From: an uncultured Psychroserpens sp.
GTDB lineage: Bacteria > Bacteroidota > Bacteroidia > Flavobacteriales > Flavobacteriaceae
Assembly (NCBI RefSeq): GCF_947503375.1
Contig: NZ_CANNDQ010000001.1
Location: 434,001 to 498,000 of the forward strand
Length of the DNA stretch: 64,000 bases
Direction: 5' to 3'
A program made the position numbers and the translations under genes. Each line of letters opens with the position of its first letter. Positions within the stretch are counted from its first letter, which is position 1. Below, piece after piece: positions 1 to 9,878 of this stretch. The notes below the pieces were generated by a model. That model was given only the letters and a program-made list of their open reading frames with translations, did not search any database and was not told the origin of the DNA.

Positions 1-1095
1 TAGATTATGTTTACTGTCTCTAGATAAATTATCAGCTGTAAATCGTGATAAAAAAGATCCATTAGCATCACTAATAAATGTATTATTAGTGATTTTGTAT
101 TTAAAATAAGGTAAATACAATGCATTAGAAGATATACTTAGTGTATTGTTATCATTGATAAAAAAATCAAAATTAGCATTTAAATTATGTGTTTCATACC
201 ATGTATTTCTATTGGTTAGTGATCGCCAACTTTCATCTGTAGTATTTGAGTTATTCAGATAGTTAACCGTGTCATCACCATCTCTATTTATTTTATTGTT
301 ATGGTAATTATAGTTGATATTAAAATTTATATGTTCATTCTTAAAAAAGTGACTTGTTCCAGCGTTATACCTTGGAAACACACCTTGTGTATAATTAGTA
401 AAAACACTTCCTCTATAACCTGTGATTAGGTTTTTACTCATTATGATATTTAACACAACACCGCTTTCGGCATCATATCTTGCAGAAGGGTTCGTAATTA
501 CTTCAATTGATTGTATTGAATTTGCAGAAGAGCCTTCTAGCAGCTGTTTTAAATCTTCCGACGTTAAATTTACCCTTCTATCATTAATGTAAACTGTTGG
601 TGTAGAATTTTTAACTGTGATATCATCGCCAATAACTAATACACCAGGTGTGCTTTTTAGCACTTGCAATATAGTGCCTTCAACCAAAGCTGTATTTTCA
701 ACATTGAAAATAAATCGGTCTGCCTCCCGCTTCAATGTTGGTTTCTTTACAGTTATATTAACCTGATCTAATGTCTCAGACGATTCGTTTAATTTGATCG
801 TTTTCAAATCTAAATTACCCGTAACTATTAGTTTTTGTTTATAGTCTTCAAATCCTATATAGCTTATATTGATGATGTATGTGTTAGGCTCAATTGAGCC
901 TAGACTAAAGTACCCGTTAACATTAGATGAAACGCCTTTTAAAATAGCGCTTTCATCTTCAGTAATTAAAATGACATTTGCAAATTCTATTGGATTATTT
1001 TTAGCATCAACTATAGTTCCAGAAACAGATGCATCTTGTCCATAACTCACAATTGAGCATACCAAAAAAAGTACAATATTGAGTAGGGATTTCAA
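1..1095 (-). CDS. TonB-dependent-receptor-like outer membrane beta-barrel protein (partial, N-terminal ~365 residues)
   Basis: The gene runs off the left edge, so only the N-terminal part is visible. It starts at a TTG (1095-1093): an in-frame TAA lies three codons upstream (1104-1102) and no ATG fits. A signal peptide (MKSLLNIVLFLVCSIVSYGQ) is followed by a carboxypeptidase-regulatory-like beta-sandwich (GTIVDAKNNPIEFANV, GYFSL, ISYIGFEDY), then a plug domain (LKSTPGVLVIGDDITVKNS, VYINDRRV, IEVITNPSARYDAESG) and the first barrel strands. This is the layout of the Bacteroidota outer membrane beta-barrel family related to SusC/TonB receptors. The substrate cannot be told. Family assignment is firm; the role is inferred. 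Confidence 0.85.
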   Translation of the reverse strand, partial: MKSLLNIVLFLVCSIVSYGQDASVSGTIVDAKNNPIEFANVILITEDESAILKGVSSNVNGYFSLGSIEPNTYIINISYIGFEDYKQKLIVTGNLDLKTIKLNESSETLDQVNITVKKPTLKREADRFIFNVENTALVEGTILQVLKSTPGVLVIGDDITVKNSTPTVYINDRRVNLTSEDLKQLLEGSSANSIQSIEVITNPSARYDAESGVVLNIIMSKNLITGYRGSVFTNYTQGVFPRYNAGTSHFFKNEHINFNINYNYHNNKINRDGDDTVNYLNNSNTTDESWRSLTNRNTWYETHNLNANFDFFINDNNTLSISSNALYLPYFKYKITNNTFISDANGSFLSRFTADNLSRDSKHNL

Positions 1096-1213
1096 AATTG
1101 GTTAGGGTTTTGAACTGCAATATAACATTTGTTTTTAAATAAAATTTACGGTTTTTCCTTACTGTTTAAGCTTTTTGTGAGCTTTTATAACGTTTTATGC
1201 ATAATAAAAGAAT

Positions 1214-1221
1214 TATATTTG
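1214..1221 (+). promoter_or_regulatory. -7 box of the lepA promoter
   Basis: TATATTTG matches the Bacteroidota -7 consensus TAnnTTTG and lies 28 bp before the lepA ATG. A convincing -33 TTG is not visible at the usual 17-23 bp spacing. Confidence 0.55.
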
Positions 1222-1249
1222 CAGCATCTTTTTAAAGAAGATTTGATAT

Positions 1250-3046
1250 ATGAAGCACATTAGGAATTTTTGCATTATTGCACATATTGATCATGGTAAG
1301 AGTACACTCGCCGATCGTTTACTGGACTACACCGGAACAGTTACTGCAAGAGAAAAGCAGGATCAGCTTTTGGATAATATGGACTTAGAGCGAGAACGAG
1401 GCATTACAATAAAATCGCACGCCATTCAAATGGAATACACATTCGAAGGTCAAGATTATATACTTAACTTAATCGACACACCTGGTCATGTAGATTTTTC
1501 TTATGAAGTATCTAGATCCATCGCTGCTTGTGAAGGCGCGCTACTTATAGTGGATGCCGCCCAAAGTATTCAAGCACAAACGATTTCAAACTTATACCTA
1601 GCATTAGAAAATGATTTGGAAATTATTCCGGTACTTAACAAAGTTGACCTACCAAGTGCGAACCCAGAAGAGGTAACCGATGATATTGTTGATTTGCTTG
1701 GGTGTGATCCAGAAGAAGTTATTCACGCAAGTGGCAAAACAGGTTTTGGAGTTGATAATATTCTTGAAGCCATTATTAATCGAATTCCTGCTCCTGAAGG
1801 AAATATAGACGAACCGCTCCAAGCATTAATTTTTGATTCGGTATATAATCCATTTCGAGGTGTTGAAACCTATTTTAGAGTCATTAATGGTTCCATAAAA
1901 AAAAATCAACAAATTAAATTTATTGCCACAGGCAAAATGTATGGTGCCGATGAGGTAGGCACTCTAAAACTGAAACAGTTTCCTAGACAAGAAATAAAAG
2001 CTGGTGATGTAGGCTATGTTATTACTGGAATTAAAGAGGCAAAGGAAGTAAAAGTTGGTGATACCATTACAGATGCTAAAACACCAACGACTAATGCTAT
2101 AGAAGGGTTTGAAGATGTAAAGCCAATGGTTTTCGCTGGTATTTACCCTGTAGATACTGAAGATTATGAAGAGCTTCGTGCTTCTATGGAAAAGCTTCAA
2201 CTAAACGATGCCTCTTTAGTGTTTACACCTGAAAGTTCTGCGGCATTAGGATTTGGATTTCGTTGTGGGTTTTTAGGCATGTTACACATGGAAATCATTC
2301 AAGAACGCCTAGAGCGTGAGTTTGATATGACTGTTATAACCACAGTACCTAATGTATCATATCACGCCTATACCAATAAACATCCTGATGAAATCGTAAT
2401 CGTAAATAACCCTTCTGATTTGCCAGAGCCTTCCACTTTAAATCGTGTTGAAGAGCCTTATATAAAAGCAACGATTATCACTAAAGCTGATTTTGTAGGT
2501 AATGTAATGTCTCTTTGTATAGAGAAGCGAGGAATTATTACTAATCAAACTTACCTTACTACTGAACGAGTTGAACTTAATTTTGACATGCCTTTAGCAG
2601 AAATAGTATTCGATTTTTACGACCGTCTTAAAACCGTTTCTAAAGGATACGCTTCTTTTGACTATTCACCTATTGGTATGCGAGCTTCTAAACTGGTACG
2701 TGTAGATATACTATTAAATGGGCAAACTGTTGATGCGCTTTCAGCACTAATACATGCAGACAATGCTTATACCATTGGTAAAAAAATTACTGAAAAATTA
2801 AAGGAACTCATCCCAAGACAACAATTTGATATTCCTATCCAAGCTGCAATTGGAGCTAAAATTATAGCTAGAGAAACGATAAAAGCTTTAAGAAAAGACG
2901 TTACTGCGAAATGTTATGGAGGAGATATCTCACGTAAACGTAAACTCCTAGAAAAACAGAAAAAGGGTAAGAAACGTATGCGTCAAGTAGGTAATGTAGA
3001 AATACCTCAGCAAGCATTTATGGCAGTCTTAAAGTTGAATGATTAG
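1250..3046 (+). CDS. lepA: Elongation factor 4 (LepA), back-translocating ribosomal GTPase
   Basis: Cytosolic GTPase that binds the ribosome and can reverse translocation. At 598 residues it has the usual length. The G motifs are in order: AHIDHGKST (G1), RGITI (G2), DTPGHVD (G3), NKVD (G4). The EF-G-like domains III and V follow, and the LepA-specific C-terminal domain is present ([20 protein letters not shown]). The start ATG follows a perfect -7 box by 28 bp and there is no Shine-Dalgarno sequence, as is usual in this phylum. A hairpin terminator follows the stop, so it appears monocistronic. Nothing unusual. Confidence 0.97.
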   Translation: MKHIRNFCIIAHIDHGKSTLADRLLDYTGTVTAREKQDQLLDNMDLERERGITIKSHAIQMEYTFEGQDYILNLIDTPGHVDFSYEVSRSIAACEGALLIVDAAQSIQAQTISNLYLALENDLEIIPVLNKVDLPSANPEEVTDDIVDLLGCDPEEVIHASGKTGFGVDNILEAIINRIPAPEGNIDEPLQALIFDSVYNPFRGVETYFRVINGSIKKNQQIKFIATGKMYGADEVGTLKLKQFPRQEIKAGDVGYVITGIKEAKEVKVGDTITDAKTPTTNAIEGFEDVKPMVFAGIYPVDTEDYEELRASMEKLQLNDASLVFTPESSAALGFGFRCGFLGMLHMEIIQERLEREFDMTVITTVPNVSYHAYTNKHPDEIVIVNNPSDLPEPSTLNRVEEPYIKATIITKADFVGNVMSLCIEKRGIITNQTYLTTERVELNFDMPLAEIVFDFYDRLKTVSKGYASFDYSPIGMRASKLVRVDILLNGQTVDALSALIHADNAYTIGKKITEKLKELIPRQQFDIPIQAAIGAKIIARETIKALRKDVTAKCYGGDISRKRKLLEKQKKGKKRMRQVGNVEIPQQAFMAVLKLND

Positions 3047-3066
3047 CCTCATAAGCATATCTTTAT

Positions 3067-3099
3067 AAAAAACCGAAGTATTCCACCTCGGTTTTTTTG
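3067..3099 (+). terminator. Intrinsic terminator of lepA
   Basis: An A-run, then stem CCGA (3073-3076) with TCGG (3088-3091) around a short loop, with the flanking A and T runs extending the stem, and then a run of seven T. Confidence 0.8.
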
Positions 3100-3129
3100 T
3101 ACATTTATCACAACCAACCCTTACAATGC

Positions 3130-6100
3130 ATGAGTTTTAGATGTTCTTTTCTAAAATTAGTAGTTTATATACTCGGTTTTTTGTGCTTAACACTTAATGC
3201 ACAACAGCTAGATTTTTATAAATATGGTGTTGAGAAAGGTCTGTCTCAAGAAACAATTAATACAATTTTAAAAGCTAGCAATGGTTTTTTGTGGCTAGGA
3301 ACACAAGATGGTCTAAATCGTTTTGACGGACATTCATTTAAAGTTTACAAAGCAGAAAAAAACAACCCTAAGAGTATTTCTGGAAACTTCATAAACGATT
3401 TAGTTGAAGATAAAAGTGGTCGTATTTGGATAGCAACTAAAAACAATGGCCTTTGCTACTATTCTCCTGATATTGATGAATTCATAAAAATTGAAATTGA
3501 TGGTCTCTCTAATAATACACAATGTAACAAGCTTTCATTAGACAGTTCGGGAAATCTCTATGCTGCTTTTTTAGATCAAGGTTTGGCAATAGTGACTTTT
3601 TCAAGTACTAAAATCAATGTCGCTAAAATTCCGTTTTTCAATTCAACTCCAGCAAATATTACAGCTTTAAATATCATCAACAATACTGTCTGGGTTGGTA
3701 CACGAGAAGGTAAAGTCTATTATACCAATGCTACTGATAAGACTTCAAACTTTAAGCGTTTAAATTTTAGTTTTAATAGTCAAAAAATTCATGCTTTCAA
3801 TAGGTCGTATAACGGTATATGGATAGGTGCAGATAATGGCTTGTTTCACTTGAATGAAACCAATAAACATGTTAATCCTATAACTTTAAACACAAATAAA
3901 CCTATTGCTGTTTTTGATGTTTTTTCAAAAAATAATACTGTGTTTTTAGCTACAGACTCTGGCTTCTTTCGGTGCCAAGGTTTTGAAATATCTAACAGTA
4001 AATTTTCCTTGATTAAAACATTTGATACTCGTTCAAGTAAAGAAACAGGGTTACTAACCAACAGAATTAATTGTGTATTTGTAGAAGATGATTTTCTCTG
4101 GCTAGGAGCAGATAAACTCTATCAGGCAACTCTGAAAAAGCAAGTGTTTTCTCTAGTTCAAAAGAACAGACCTAAAGAAGGCACCTTGAATAATGAACAC
4201 GTATACACCTTTGCGAAAAGTGAACACGGGCTTTGGGTTGGCACTTTAGATGGCTTGCATTTACGTACAAGTGATACCACTTATTACTATAATAATTTTC
4301 TCCATAATACAGTAAGAAGCGTTGCCATTGATACTAAAAACAACCTTTGGATCGGTACTCAAAAGGGTGTTGCTGTAGCGAAACTTGATTCTTTAAATCC
4401 TAGAGCTCCTAATTTTATTGTTGTTGAAAAACACACCGAAGACTCATTGAGTTTAAGTAATCCAAAAGTAAGGAACATTCATACAGATTCGAATGGAAAT
4501 GTATGGATAGCTACGCTTGGTGGTGGAACTCATCGATTTACTGGTGATATAGATCAAAACGATTTCCGTTTTCAACAGTTTAGGAACACACCAAACAATG
4601 ATAATAGTATCAGCACAAATGTAAACTATGTGTTTTATAAAGATCGTTCTAACACTTATTGGATAGGAACCGAAAATGGTTTGAATAAATTACAATTTGG
4701 TGCTTCAGAATTTAAAAACCCGATATTCACTCATTTTAAAAATGAAGAGGAAAATATCCAATCAATAAGCAGTAACACTATACTTAGTATCTATGAAGAT
4801 GTTGACGATATATTATGGATAGGTACACTAAACGGCTTAAATAGGTATGATAAGAAAAATAATTCATTCAAAACGTATAACGAGTCTAATGGGCTTACCA
4901 ATAATGTAATTTATGCCATACAGGAGGATGCCTCAGGGATGCTTTGGTTAACCACTAATGCAGGCATATTTAGCTTTAGTAAAGCTACAGGACTGTTTAG
5001 AAATTATAATGTTAATGATGGCCTACAAGGCAATGAGTTTAATTTAGGAGCAAGTTTTAAAGATGAAAACGGTATACTGTATTTTGGTGGTACAAATGGA
5101 TACAATTACTTTAATCCAGAGGATATTAGCAAATTAGACAACGATGGCTCTCTTACATTTACTAATGTAAAAATAAACGATACAAACCAATACTTTAATG
5201 CGCTTATAAATAAAAATGTAAGTCAAGAGGCGAAAATCCAATTAGCTTATAATCAATTCCCTTTCTATTTAGAGTTTTCAGACTTAGATTTCAATCCTCA
5301 AAAAAACAATAGTTATGTTTATAAACTAATGCCAAATGATACAGATTGGAATAATCTACAAAGTCGTAAGGAAATTCAATTTTTAAATATGGCCTCTGGA
5401 GATTATACCCTTTTAGTACAAGGGAAAACTAGAGGAAAACTTTGGACTTCAAAACCCTTGCAACTTGCTTTAGAAGTTTCACCTCCTTGGTGGAGAACTT
5501 ATACAGCTTACATAATATATACATTGCTTTTATTGTCTTTTATTTCTGCATTGTACTATTTTCAATTACAAAAAAAATTACAAGAACAAAAAAACCTAAA
5601 ACTCAAAGAATTAGACACTTTAAAGACCAAATTATACACCAATATCACACATGAGTTCAGAACACCACTAACAGTCATTAAAGGCGTTTCTGCTAACTTA
5701 AAAAGTGACTTTCAAAGCCATAAGAATTTCCAAGCTGTAAAATCGTTAAAAACTATTGAACATAATAGCGATATGGTTTTAAAACTTGTCAACCAAATGT
5801 TGGATTTGGCCAAGATAGATCGACAAAAAATGAGCTTGAATCCTATTCAAGCAGATTTAGTTTGGTATCTTAAACATATCGCAAATCATTTTTCGTCTTA
5901 TGCGCAATCAAAAGAAATAACACTTACATTTTATAGCGAAACTAAGGAGCTACTTACCGATTTTGATGCCCAAGCGATTCAAAAAATAATGAGTAATCTC
6001 TTGAGTAATGCAATAAAGAACTGCCAAAAGAATGATCAAATAGTTGTGCATCTGAAAACTGAAAACAGTAGCGTTTTAATAAATGTTAAGGATTCTGGCA

Positions 6101-7155
6101 AAGGCATCAATACCAAAGATTTACCATATATCTTTGACCGTTTTTATCAAGTTGATCATTCTATTGAATACACCGAAGAAGGTTCTGGTATTGGACTCAC
6201 ATTAACAAAAGAGTTAGTTCAATTGATGAATGGTTCAATAAATGTAGAAAGTGAAATTCACGTTGGGACTACATTTAGTATTACACTTCCAATAACGAAC
6301 AATGCTCCAATGGAAACGCTAAAAGAGCAATTATTAGATGCTTTAATTATATCGCATCATCTTGAAAAAAATGACATTGAAGACAATCATAAACCTGTAA
6401 AAGAGAATGCTATTGTATTAGTAGTCGATGACAATACCGATATTTTAAACTTATTGCATACCTCATTAAAATCTCATTACAACATAGTTACAGCCACAAA
6501 CGGTAACATAGGTATCGAAAAAGCCATTGAGATCATACCAGATGTTATAATAAGCGATATCATGATGCCTGAAAAAAATGGATTTGAACTATGCAAGACG
6601 CTTAAGAATGATGAAAGAACATCACACATTCCAATCATTTTATTAACAGCAAAAGCATCAGAGCAGGACAAAATTAGAGGCCTTTCTAATGGTGCTGACG
6701 CATTTGTTACCAAACCTTTTAATAAGGCAGAACTTTTTGTGAGGATACAAGAACTTATTAAACTAAGAGTCTTATTATATCAAAAATACTCTAGCGCCTC
6801 TTCTTGGGACGCTATTCCAAGTAAGAACCTTGAAGATAAAGATGCGGCGTTTATGAACAAAGTTTTGTTTTGTATTGAGCAACACTTAGATGATGCCTCA
6901 TTCAACTCAATGCGCCTATCTAGAGAATTAGATCTAAGTGAATCTCAATTATACAGAAAACTAAAAGCAATAACCGATGCTTCTACAGCTGTTTTTATAA
7001 GAAGAGTTCGTCTGCAAAAAGCCAAAACAATACTTCAAAATTCAGAATTTACCATTTCTGAAGTCGCTTATCAAACAGGGTTCAATAGTCCAGGGTGGTT
7101 TAGTAGAGCATTTAAAGAAGAATTTGGCTATGCGCCTAATGAAATACGCAAGTAG
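3130..7155 (+). CDS. Hybrid two-component system regulator (propeller sensor - kinase - receiver - AraC HTH)
   Basis: One-protein sensor and transcription factor of the Bacteroidota HTCS type (1341 residues). Order: signal peptide; about eleven regulator-propeller repeats with WxGTxxGL motifs (WLGTQDGLNRF, LWIGTQKG, YWIGTENGLNKL); Y_Y_Y domain near residues 700-775; one membrane helix near 793-811; HisKA with phosphoacceptor His841 (THEFRTPL); HATPase with NLLSNAIKN, DSGKGI and GSGIGL; receiver with Asp1143 (IISDIMMPEKNG) and TKPF; C-terminal AraC-type helix-turn-helix. A longer start at 3097 lies inside the lepA terminator, whereas ATG 3130 begins a signal peptide and lies 23 bp after a near-consensus -7 box (TACATTTA, 3100-3107). 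The likely target is a nearby operon, possibly 7322-9815; the ligand is unknown. Confidence 0.93.
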   Translation: MSFRCSFLKLVVYILGFLCLTLNAQQLDFYKYGVEKGLSQETINTILKASNGFLWLGTQDGLNRFDGHSFKVYKAEKNNPKSISGNFINDLVEDKSGRIWIATKNNGLCYYSPDIDEFIKIEIDGLSNNTQCNKLSLDSSGNLYAAFLDQGLAIVTFSSTKINVAKIPFFNSTPANITALNIINNTVWVGTREGKVYYTNATDKTSNFKRLNFSFNSQKIHAFNRSYNGIWIGADNGLFHLNETNKHVNPITLNTNKPIAVFDVFSKNNTVFLATDSGFFRCQGFEISNSKFSLIKTFDTRSSKETGLLTNRINCVFVEDDFLWLGADKLYQATLKKQVFSLVQKNRPKEGTLNNEHVYTFAKSEHGLWVGTLDGLHLRTSDTTYYYNNFLHNTVRSVAIDTKNNLWIGTQKGVAVAKLDSLNPRAPNFIVVEKHTEDSLSLSNPKVRNIHTDSNGNVWIATLGGGTHRFTGDIDQNDFRFQQFRNTPNNDNSISTNVNYVFYKDRSNTYWIGTENGLNKLQFGASEFKNPIFTHFKNEEENIQSISSNTILSIYEDVDDILWIGTLNGLNRYDKKNNSFKTYNESNGLTNNVIYAIQEDASGMLWLTTNAGIFSFSKATGLFRNYNVNDGLQGNEFNLGASFKDENGILYFGGTNGYNYFNPEDISKLDNDGSLTFTNVKINDTNQYFNALINKNVSQEAKIQLAYNQFPFYLEFSDLDFNPQKNNSYVYKLMPNDTDWNNLQSRKEIQFLNMASGDYTLLVQGKTRGKLWTSKPLQLALEVSPPWWRTYTAYIIYTLLLLSFISALYYFQLQKKLQEQKNLKLKELDTLKTKLYTNITHEFRTPLTVIKGVSANLKSDFQSHKNFQAVKSLKTIEHNSDMVLKLVNQMLDLAKIDRQKMSLNPIQADLVWYLKHIANHFSSYAQSKEITLTFYSETKELLTDFDAQAIQKIMSNLLSNAIKNCQKNDQIVVHLKTENSSVLINVKDSGKGINTKDLPYIFDRFYQVDHSIEYTEEGSGIGLTLTKELVQLMNGSINVESEIHVGTTFSITLPITNNAPMETLKEQLLDALIISHHLEKNDIEDNHKPVKENAIVLVVDDNTDILNLLHTSLKSHYNIVTATNGNIGIEKAIEIIPDVIISDIMMPEKNGFELCKTLKNDERTSHIPIILLTAKASEQDKIRGLSNGADAFVTKPFNKAELFVRIQELIKLRVLLYQKYSSASSWDAIPSKNLEDKDAAFMNKVLFCIEQHLDDASFNSMRLSRELDLSESQLYRKLKAITDASTAVFIRRVRLQKAKTILQNSEFTISEVAYQTGFNSPGWFSRAFKEEFGYAPNEIRK

Positions 7156-7321
7156 CTGAAAATTAAATATTTAAATAGGTTTTAAATTACTAAATGCAAT
7201 AATAGTGTAAGTATAATATACACTCATGCAACATTACTGTGGTGTTTTTTTGAAATACTTAAAGTCTTCACAGTCATCTTCTTCTAATTTCAACACATAA
7301 TTAAATTTCAAATCACGCGTA

Positions 7322-7615
7322 GTGGCTAAAAAAGTGTCTACTTCTTTTAAAGAAAAAGCAATTGTCATTTTAGACGGTTATCAATTTTGTAGTGCTTCTA
7401 AAAAGAAAGTGATCCATGATAATGGTTTTGTTTGGTGTGAAGGGAATACGCAATGTAAGAACAAAGCTTGTTCAACACGTTTATTTAGTAGAGATAAAGA
7501 AGCACCTCAAGATGAACCAGATTCGTGGGAATTTGAAGCAAAATCGAATATTAAAATTCGTGCTAAAGATGCAAGAGTATATCATGCCTTCTGTGTGGAT
7601 AAAATTAAATTATAA
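7322..7615 (+). CDS. Small conserved-looking protein of unknown function, four cysteines in a central cluster
   Basis: I do not recognise this 97-residue protein. It starts at a GTG; an in-frame TAA lies just upstream and there is no internal ATG. It is basic at the N-terminus and has no signal peptide or membrane segment. Cysteines fall in QFC, WCEG, QCKNKAC and AFCVD contexts, which could bind a metal, though no standard zinc-ribbon spacing is clear. It sits 30 bp upstream of three outer-membrane paralogues on the same strand and may be cotranscribed with them. Its reality rests on length, codon use and context. Confidence 0.55.
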   Translation: MAKKVSTSFKEKAIVILDGYQFCSASKKKVIHDNGFVWCEGNTQCKNKACSTRLFSRDKEAPQDEPDSWEFEAKSNIKIRAKDARVYHAFCVDKIKL

Positions 7616-7645
7616 AATAGAAGATATTAACCAATCCTTTATATA

Positions 7646-8419
7646 ATGAAAACCAAACAATTAATTTCTGCGCTGTTAATTCTATTTTTTATAAGCACAA
7701 CACAACAGTCCTTTTCTCAAAATTTATTTGAAACTGATTTTTCTACCTCAGAGTTTAAAATTTCTTCAGAAACCGTAGACATTAGAAACTACGAAATTGA
7801 TGTAGACGATTTTAATCTTGATTATGATATTTCTGAAGCACCTAAAAGCATTACAGAAAGTGATGCTCAAGATAATGCTGTAGCATTTGCACTTAATATG
7901 ATTGCCTTTGGTGTTGGGTTTGGTTTTACAGACTTAGAAACATTGTGGTGTTTACACGCTGCATATTATTTAAGATTAGCAATGTTAGGAAATAAGGCCT
8001 TATATGCTTCTGCTGGTGTTGGATATAATGGTATTAGTGGTGATTTCATAACATCTAGCATCTTAGACGTTTCATTAAAGGTCTTGATGTTCTCCTTACT
8101 TGCAAAACGTTTTCAGCAAGTGCGAGCTCAATATGGTGTTTTTGCAAAATATGCCTTTGGATCCATTGATTTTGAGAACGGATACAAAAATGATATTACA
8201 AGGCTCTCATTAGGGATACTCGTTGGGCTTCATATATTATTATCGCCACAATGGTCATTAATGGTCCAGACCAACCTTCTCACATATCAAGAGCAAACTA
8301 CAGAGCTTGAAGACAATAGTGAAATTAAAGACAGTCAAACCTTTGGATTAATAAATAAGAACAACTTGCTTTTATTATCCTTAGTATTCACGCTGCCATC
8401 TAGAAATAGAAATCGTTAA
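7646..8419 (+). CDS. Outer membrane beta-barrel protein, first of three tandem paralogues
   Basis: 257 residues with a Sec signal peptide (hydrophobic core LISALLILFFIS, predicted cut after QQSFSQ). After a short acidic linker come alternating amphipathic strands typical of a small outer-membrane barrel (YYLRLAMLGNKALYASAGVGY, LSLGILVGLHILLSPQWSLMV). It ends with an NKNN turn followed by LLLLSLVFTL, and the next two genes end in the same way, so the three are probably ancient tandem duplicates. No specific function can be assigned. The spacing to the next gene is 27 bp, suggesting an operon. Confidence 0.75.
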   Translation: MKTKQLISALLILFFISTTQQSFSQNLFETDFSTSEFKISSETVDIRNYEIDVDDFNLDYDISEAPKSITESDAQDNAVAFALNMIAFGVGFGFTDLETLWCLHAAYYLRLAMLGNKALYASAGVGYNGISGDFITSSILDVSLKVLMFSLLAKRFQQVRAQYGVFAKYAFGSIDFENGYKNDITRLSLGILVGLHILLSPQWSLMVQTNLLTYQEQTTELEDNSEIKDSQTFGLINKNNLLLLSLVFTLPSRNRNR

Positions 8420-8446
8420 TCAATTAATTTTTTTAAATCACATATC

Positions 8447-9103
8447 ATGAAAACAAAAACTATTTTTTCAAAACCGTTGACATATATCATGTTAACAATT
8501 ATTGCAACTTGCTTTTCTTGTGCAGTTCCACTGCATCGATCGAACATGACTGTTTCCCCTCCTGGAGATGGAGCCTCATTAGGTGACTGGGCACAATTTT
8601 CTGCTGGAGCATCACTTGGTTATGGCTCAGACTCTAGCGATGATGATACTGTTTCTGCCTTTTGTGCTGGAGCAGAATTCATGTATAACATTATAGGTGG
8701 AGATGAGGGAGCTCTTTATGGTGGTTTATATGGAAGCTATCACACGACAAGTGCAGACGATTGGGATGAAAGTATTATTAGAGGAGGAGTACGTGCTCGT
8801 TATTATGATCATATTCTACCATCACGTAGGCTTCAAGCGGTCTATGGTGTTGATATTTTTACAGAAACTGGGGATAGAGAAATAGGAATGTTTAAAGACG
8901 ACATTACTGGATTCGGAGGCTCAGCGGTTGTAGGTCTAAATTATAACTTCAACGAAAACTTATCTCTTAGAGTAGATGCTCCTGTTTTTACAACTTTAAG
9001 CCGTACGCTTGAGTTTGAAGGAGGTGAAGTAGATGTAGACAAAACGTGGTTTGGAATAAATAAAGATAATGTTGTTGCATTAGCTTTATTATTCAGTTTT
9101 TAA
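8447..9103 (+). CDS. Lipoprotein-type beta-barrel, second tandem paralogue
   Basis: 218 residues. The leader is lipoprotein-like, with Cys in ATCFSCAV near residue 25. The mature part is Gly/Asp-rich and strand-rich (GASLGYGSD, GGLYGSYHT, GGVRARYYDH) and closes with NKDN then VALALLFSF, matching its neighbours' C-termini. It is probably an outer-membrane-associated barrel. The substrate or partner is unknown. It lies between two paralogues with short gaps (27 and 40 bp). Confidence 0.7.
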   Translation: MKTKTIFSKPLTYIMLTIIATCFSCAVPLHRSNMTVSPPGDGASLGDWAQFSAGASLGYGSDSSDDDTVSAFCAGAEFMYNIIGGDEGALYGGLYGSYHTTSADDWDESIIRGGVRARYYDHILPSRRLQAVYGVDIFTETGDREIGMFKDDITGFGGSAVVGLNYNFNENLSLRVDAPVFTTLSRTLEFEGGEVDVDKTWFGINKDNVVALALLFSF

Positions 9104-9143
9104 GCTAAGCCTCGCTTAGATAAATCAACTAAAAAGCATGATT

Positions 9144-9815
9144 ATGAACACAAAGAAAATAATTACTCTAATTGGTGTTATCTGTTTATTCATTTGTGAA
9201 ACCAATGCGCAAAGAGGGAAGAAAAGGGGTTTAAGTAACTCGGTATCTGCAATTTCTGCTGAAGATCTAGGTGAACGAGAGTTTATTTCTGTAGATGAGC
9301 TAATTCAAAAGCAAACCATTGGTTTAGCCGTTGGTGCTGGTTTTGGTCAAGATTTTAAGGAGTCGACTCTTTGTTTTTCTTTAGAATATTTACGACAGAT
9401 CAATTCTAGTGATAAAAAAGGGCTTTATGTTGGCGCAGAAGCTACTTACGAAACAACTAGCTTCGAAGAGTTTTCATCTAACACTTTAAAATTTGGTCCA
9501 AAAATTCAATATAACACACCTATAACACCAAGTCAAGAGACACAATTAGCCGTTGGTCTTATGGGTAATTTTGCCACTGGAAATAATGATAATAATGGGT
9601 TTGAAGATGACTTTACAGGTTTGATATTATGCGCTTATACAGGTGTAAATATAAGAGTTAGTACACAATGGTCTGTTGGTGTTCAATTGCCTGTATTTAT
9701 TTATGAGGATTATACATTTGAGCCAGAAATGGGAGATGAGTTTAGTTTAGACAATACAACATTACTTGTAAACAAGAACAATCCTGCTAAGATAGTTGTG
9801 AGACACAGTTTTTAA
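9144..9815 (+). CDS. Outer membrane beta-barrel protein, third tandem paralogue
   Basis: The signal peptide MNTKKIITLIGVICLFICE...NAQ begins at the second of two close ATGs (9138 and 9144), which I prefer because MNTKK is a typical leader start. The mature protein has a charged linker (RGKKRG) and then barrel strands (IGLAVGAGFGQDF, LYVGAEATYETT, WSVGVQLPVFIYED). It ends NKNNPAKIVVRHSF, the same turn-plus-last-strand pattern as the two genes before it. A strong hairpin terminator follows. The function is unknown. Confidence 0.72.
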   Translation: MNTKKIITLIGVICLFICETNAQRGKKRGLSNSVSAISAEDLGEREFISVDELIQKQTIGLAVGAGFGQDFKESTLCFSLEYLRQINSSDKKGLYVGAEATYETTSFEEFSSNTLKFGPKIQYNTPITPSQETQLAVGLMGNFATGNNDNNGFEDDFTGLILCAYTGVNIRVSTQWSVGVQLPVFIYEDYTFEPEMGDEFSLDNTTLLVNKNNPAKIVVRHSF

Positions 9816-9845
9816 AATTGATTATTTTGAATTGGTCTTAACACG

Positions 9846-9878
9846 AGAGGTTTCAACTTAGGTTGAAGCCTCTTTGTT
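9846..9878 (+). terminator. Strong intrinsic terminator after the barrel-protein cluster
   Basis: A 12-bp stem (AGAGGTTTCAAC with GTTGAAGCCTCT, one G-T pair) with a TTAG tetraloop, followed by TTTGTTTTA. It lies between the convergent barrel operon and the antiporter gene. Confidence 0.85.

Noticed and set aside
3097..3129. Longer start for the hybrid sensor
   Set aside because: It lies within the lepA terminator T-run, and the signal peptide begins at ATG 3130.
8697..8885. Small reading frame inside the second barrel gene
   Set aside because: It is in another frame of a well-supported gene and has unlike-protein composition.
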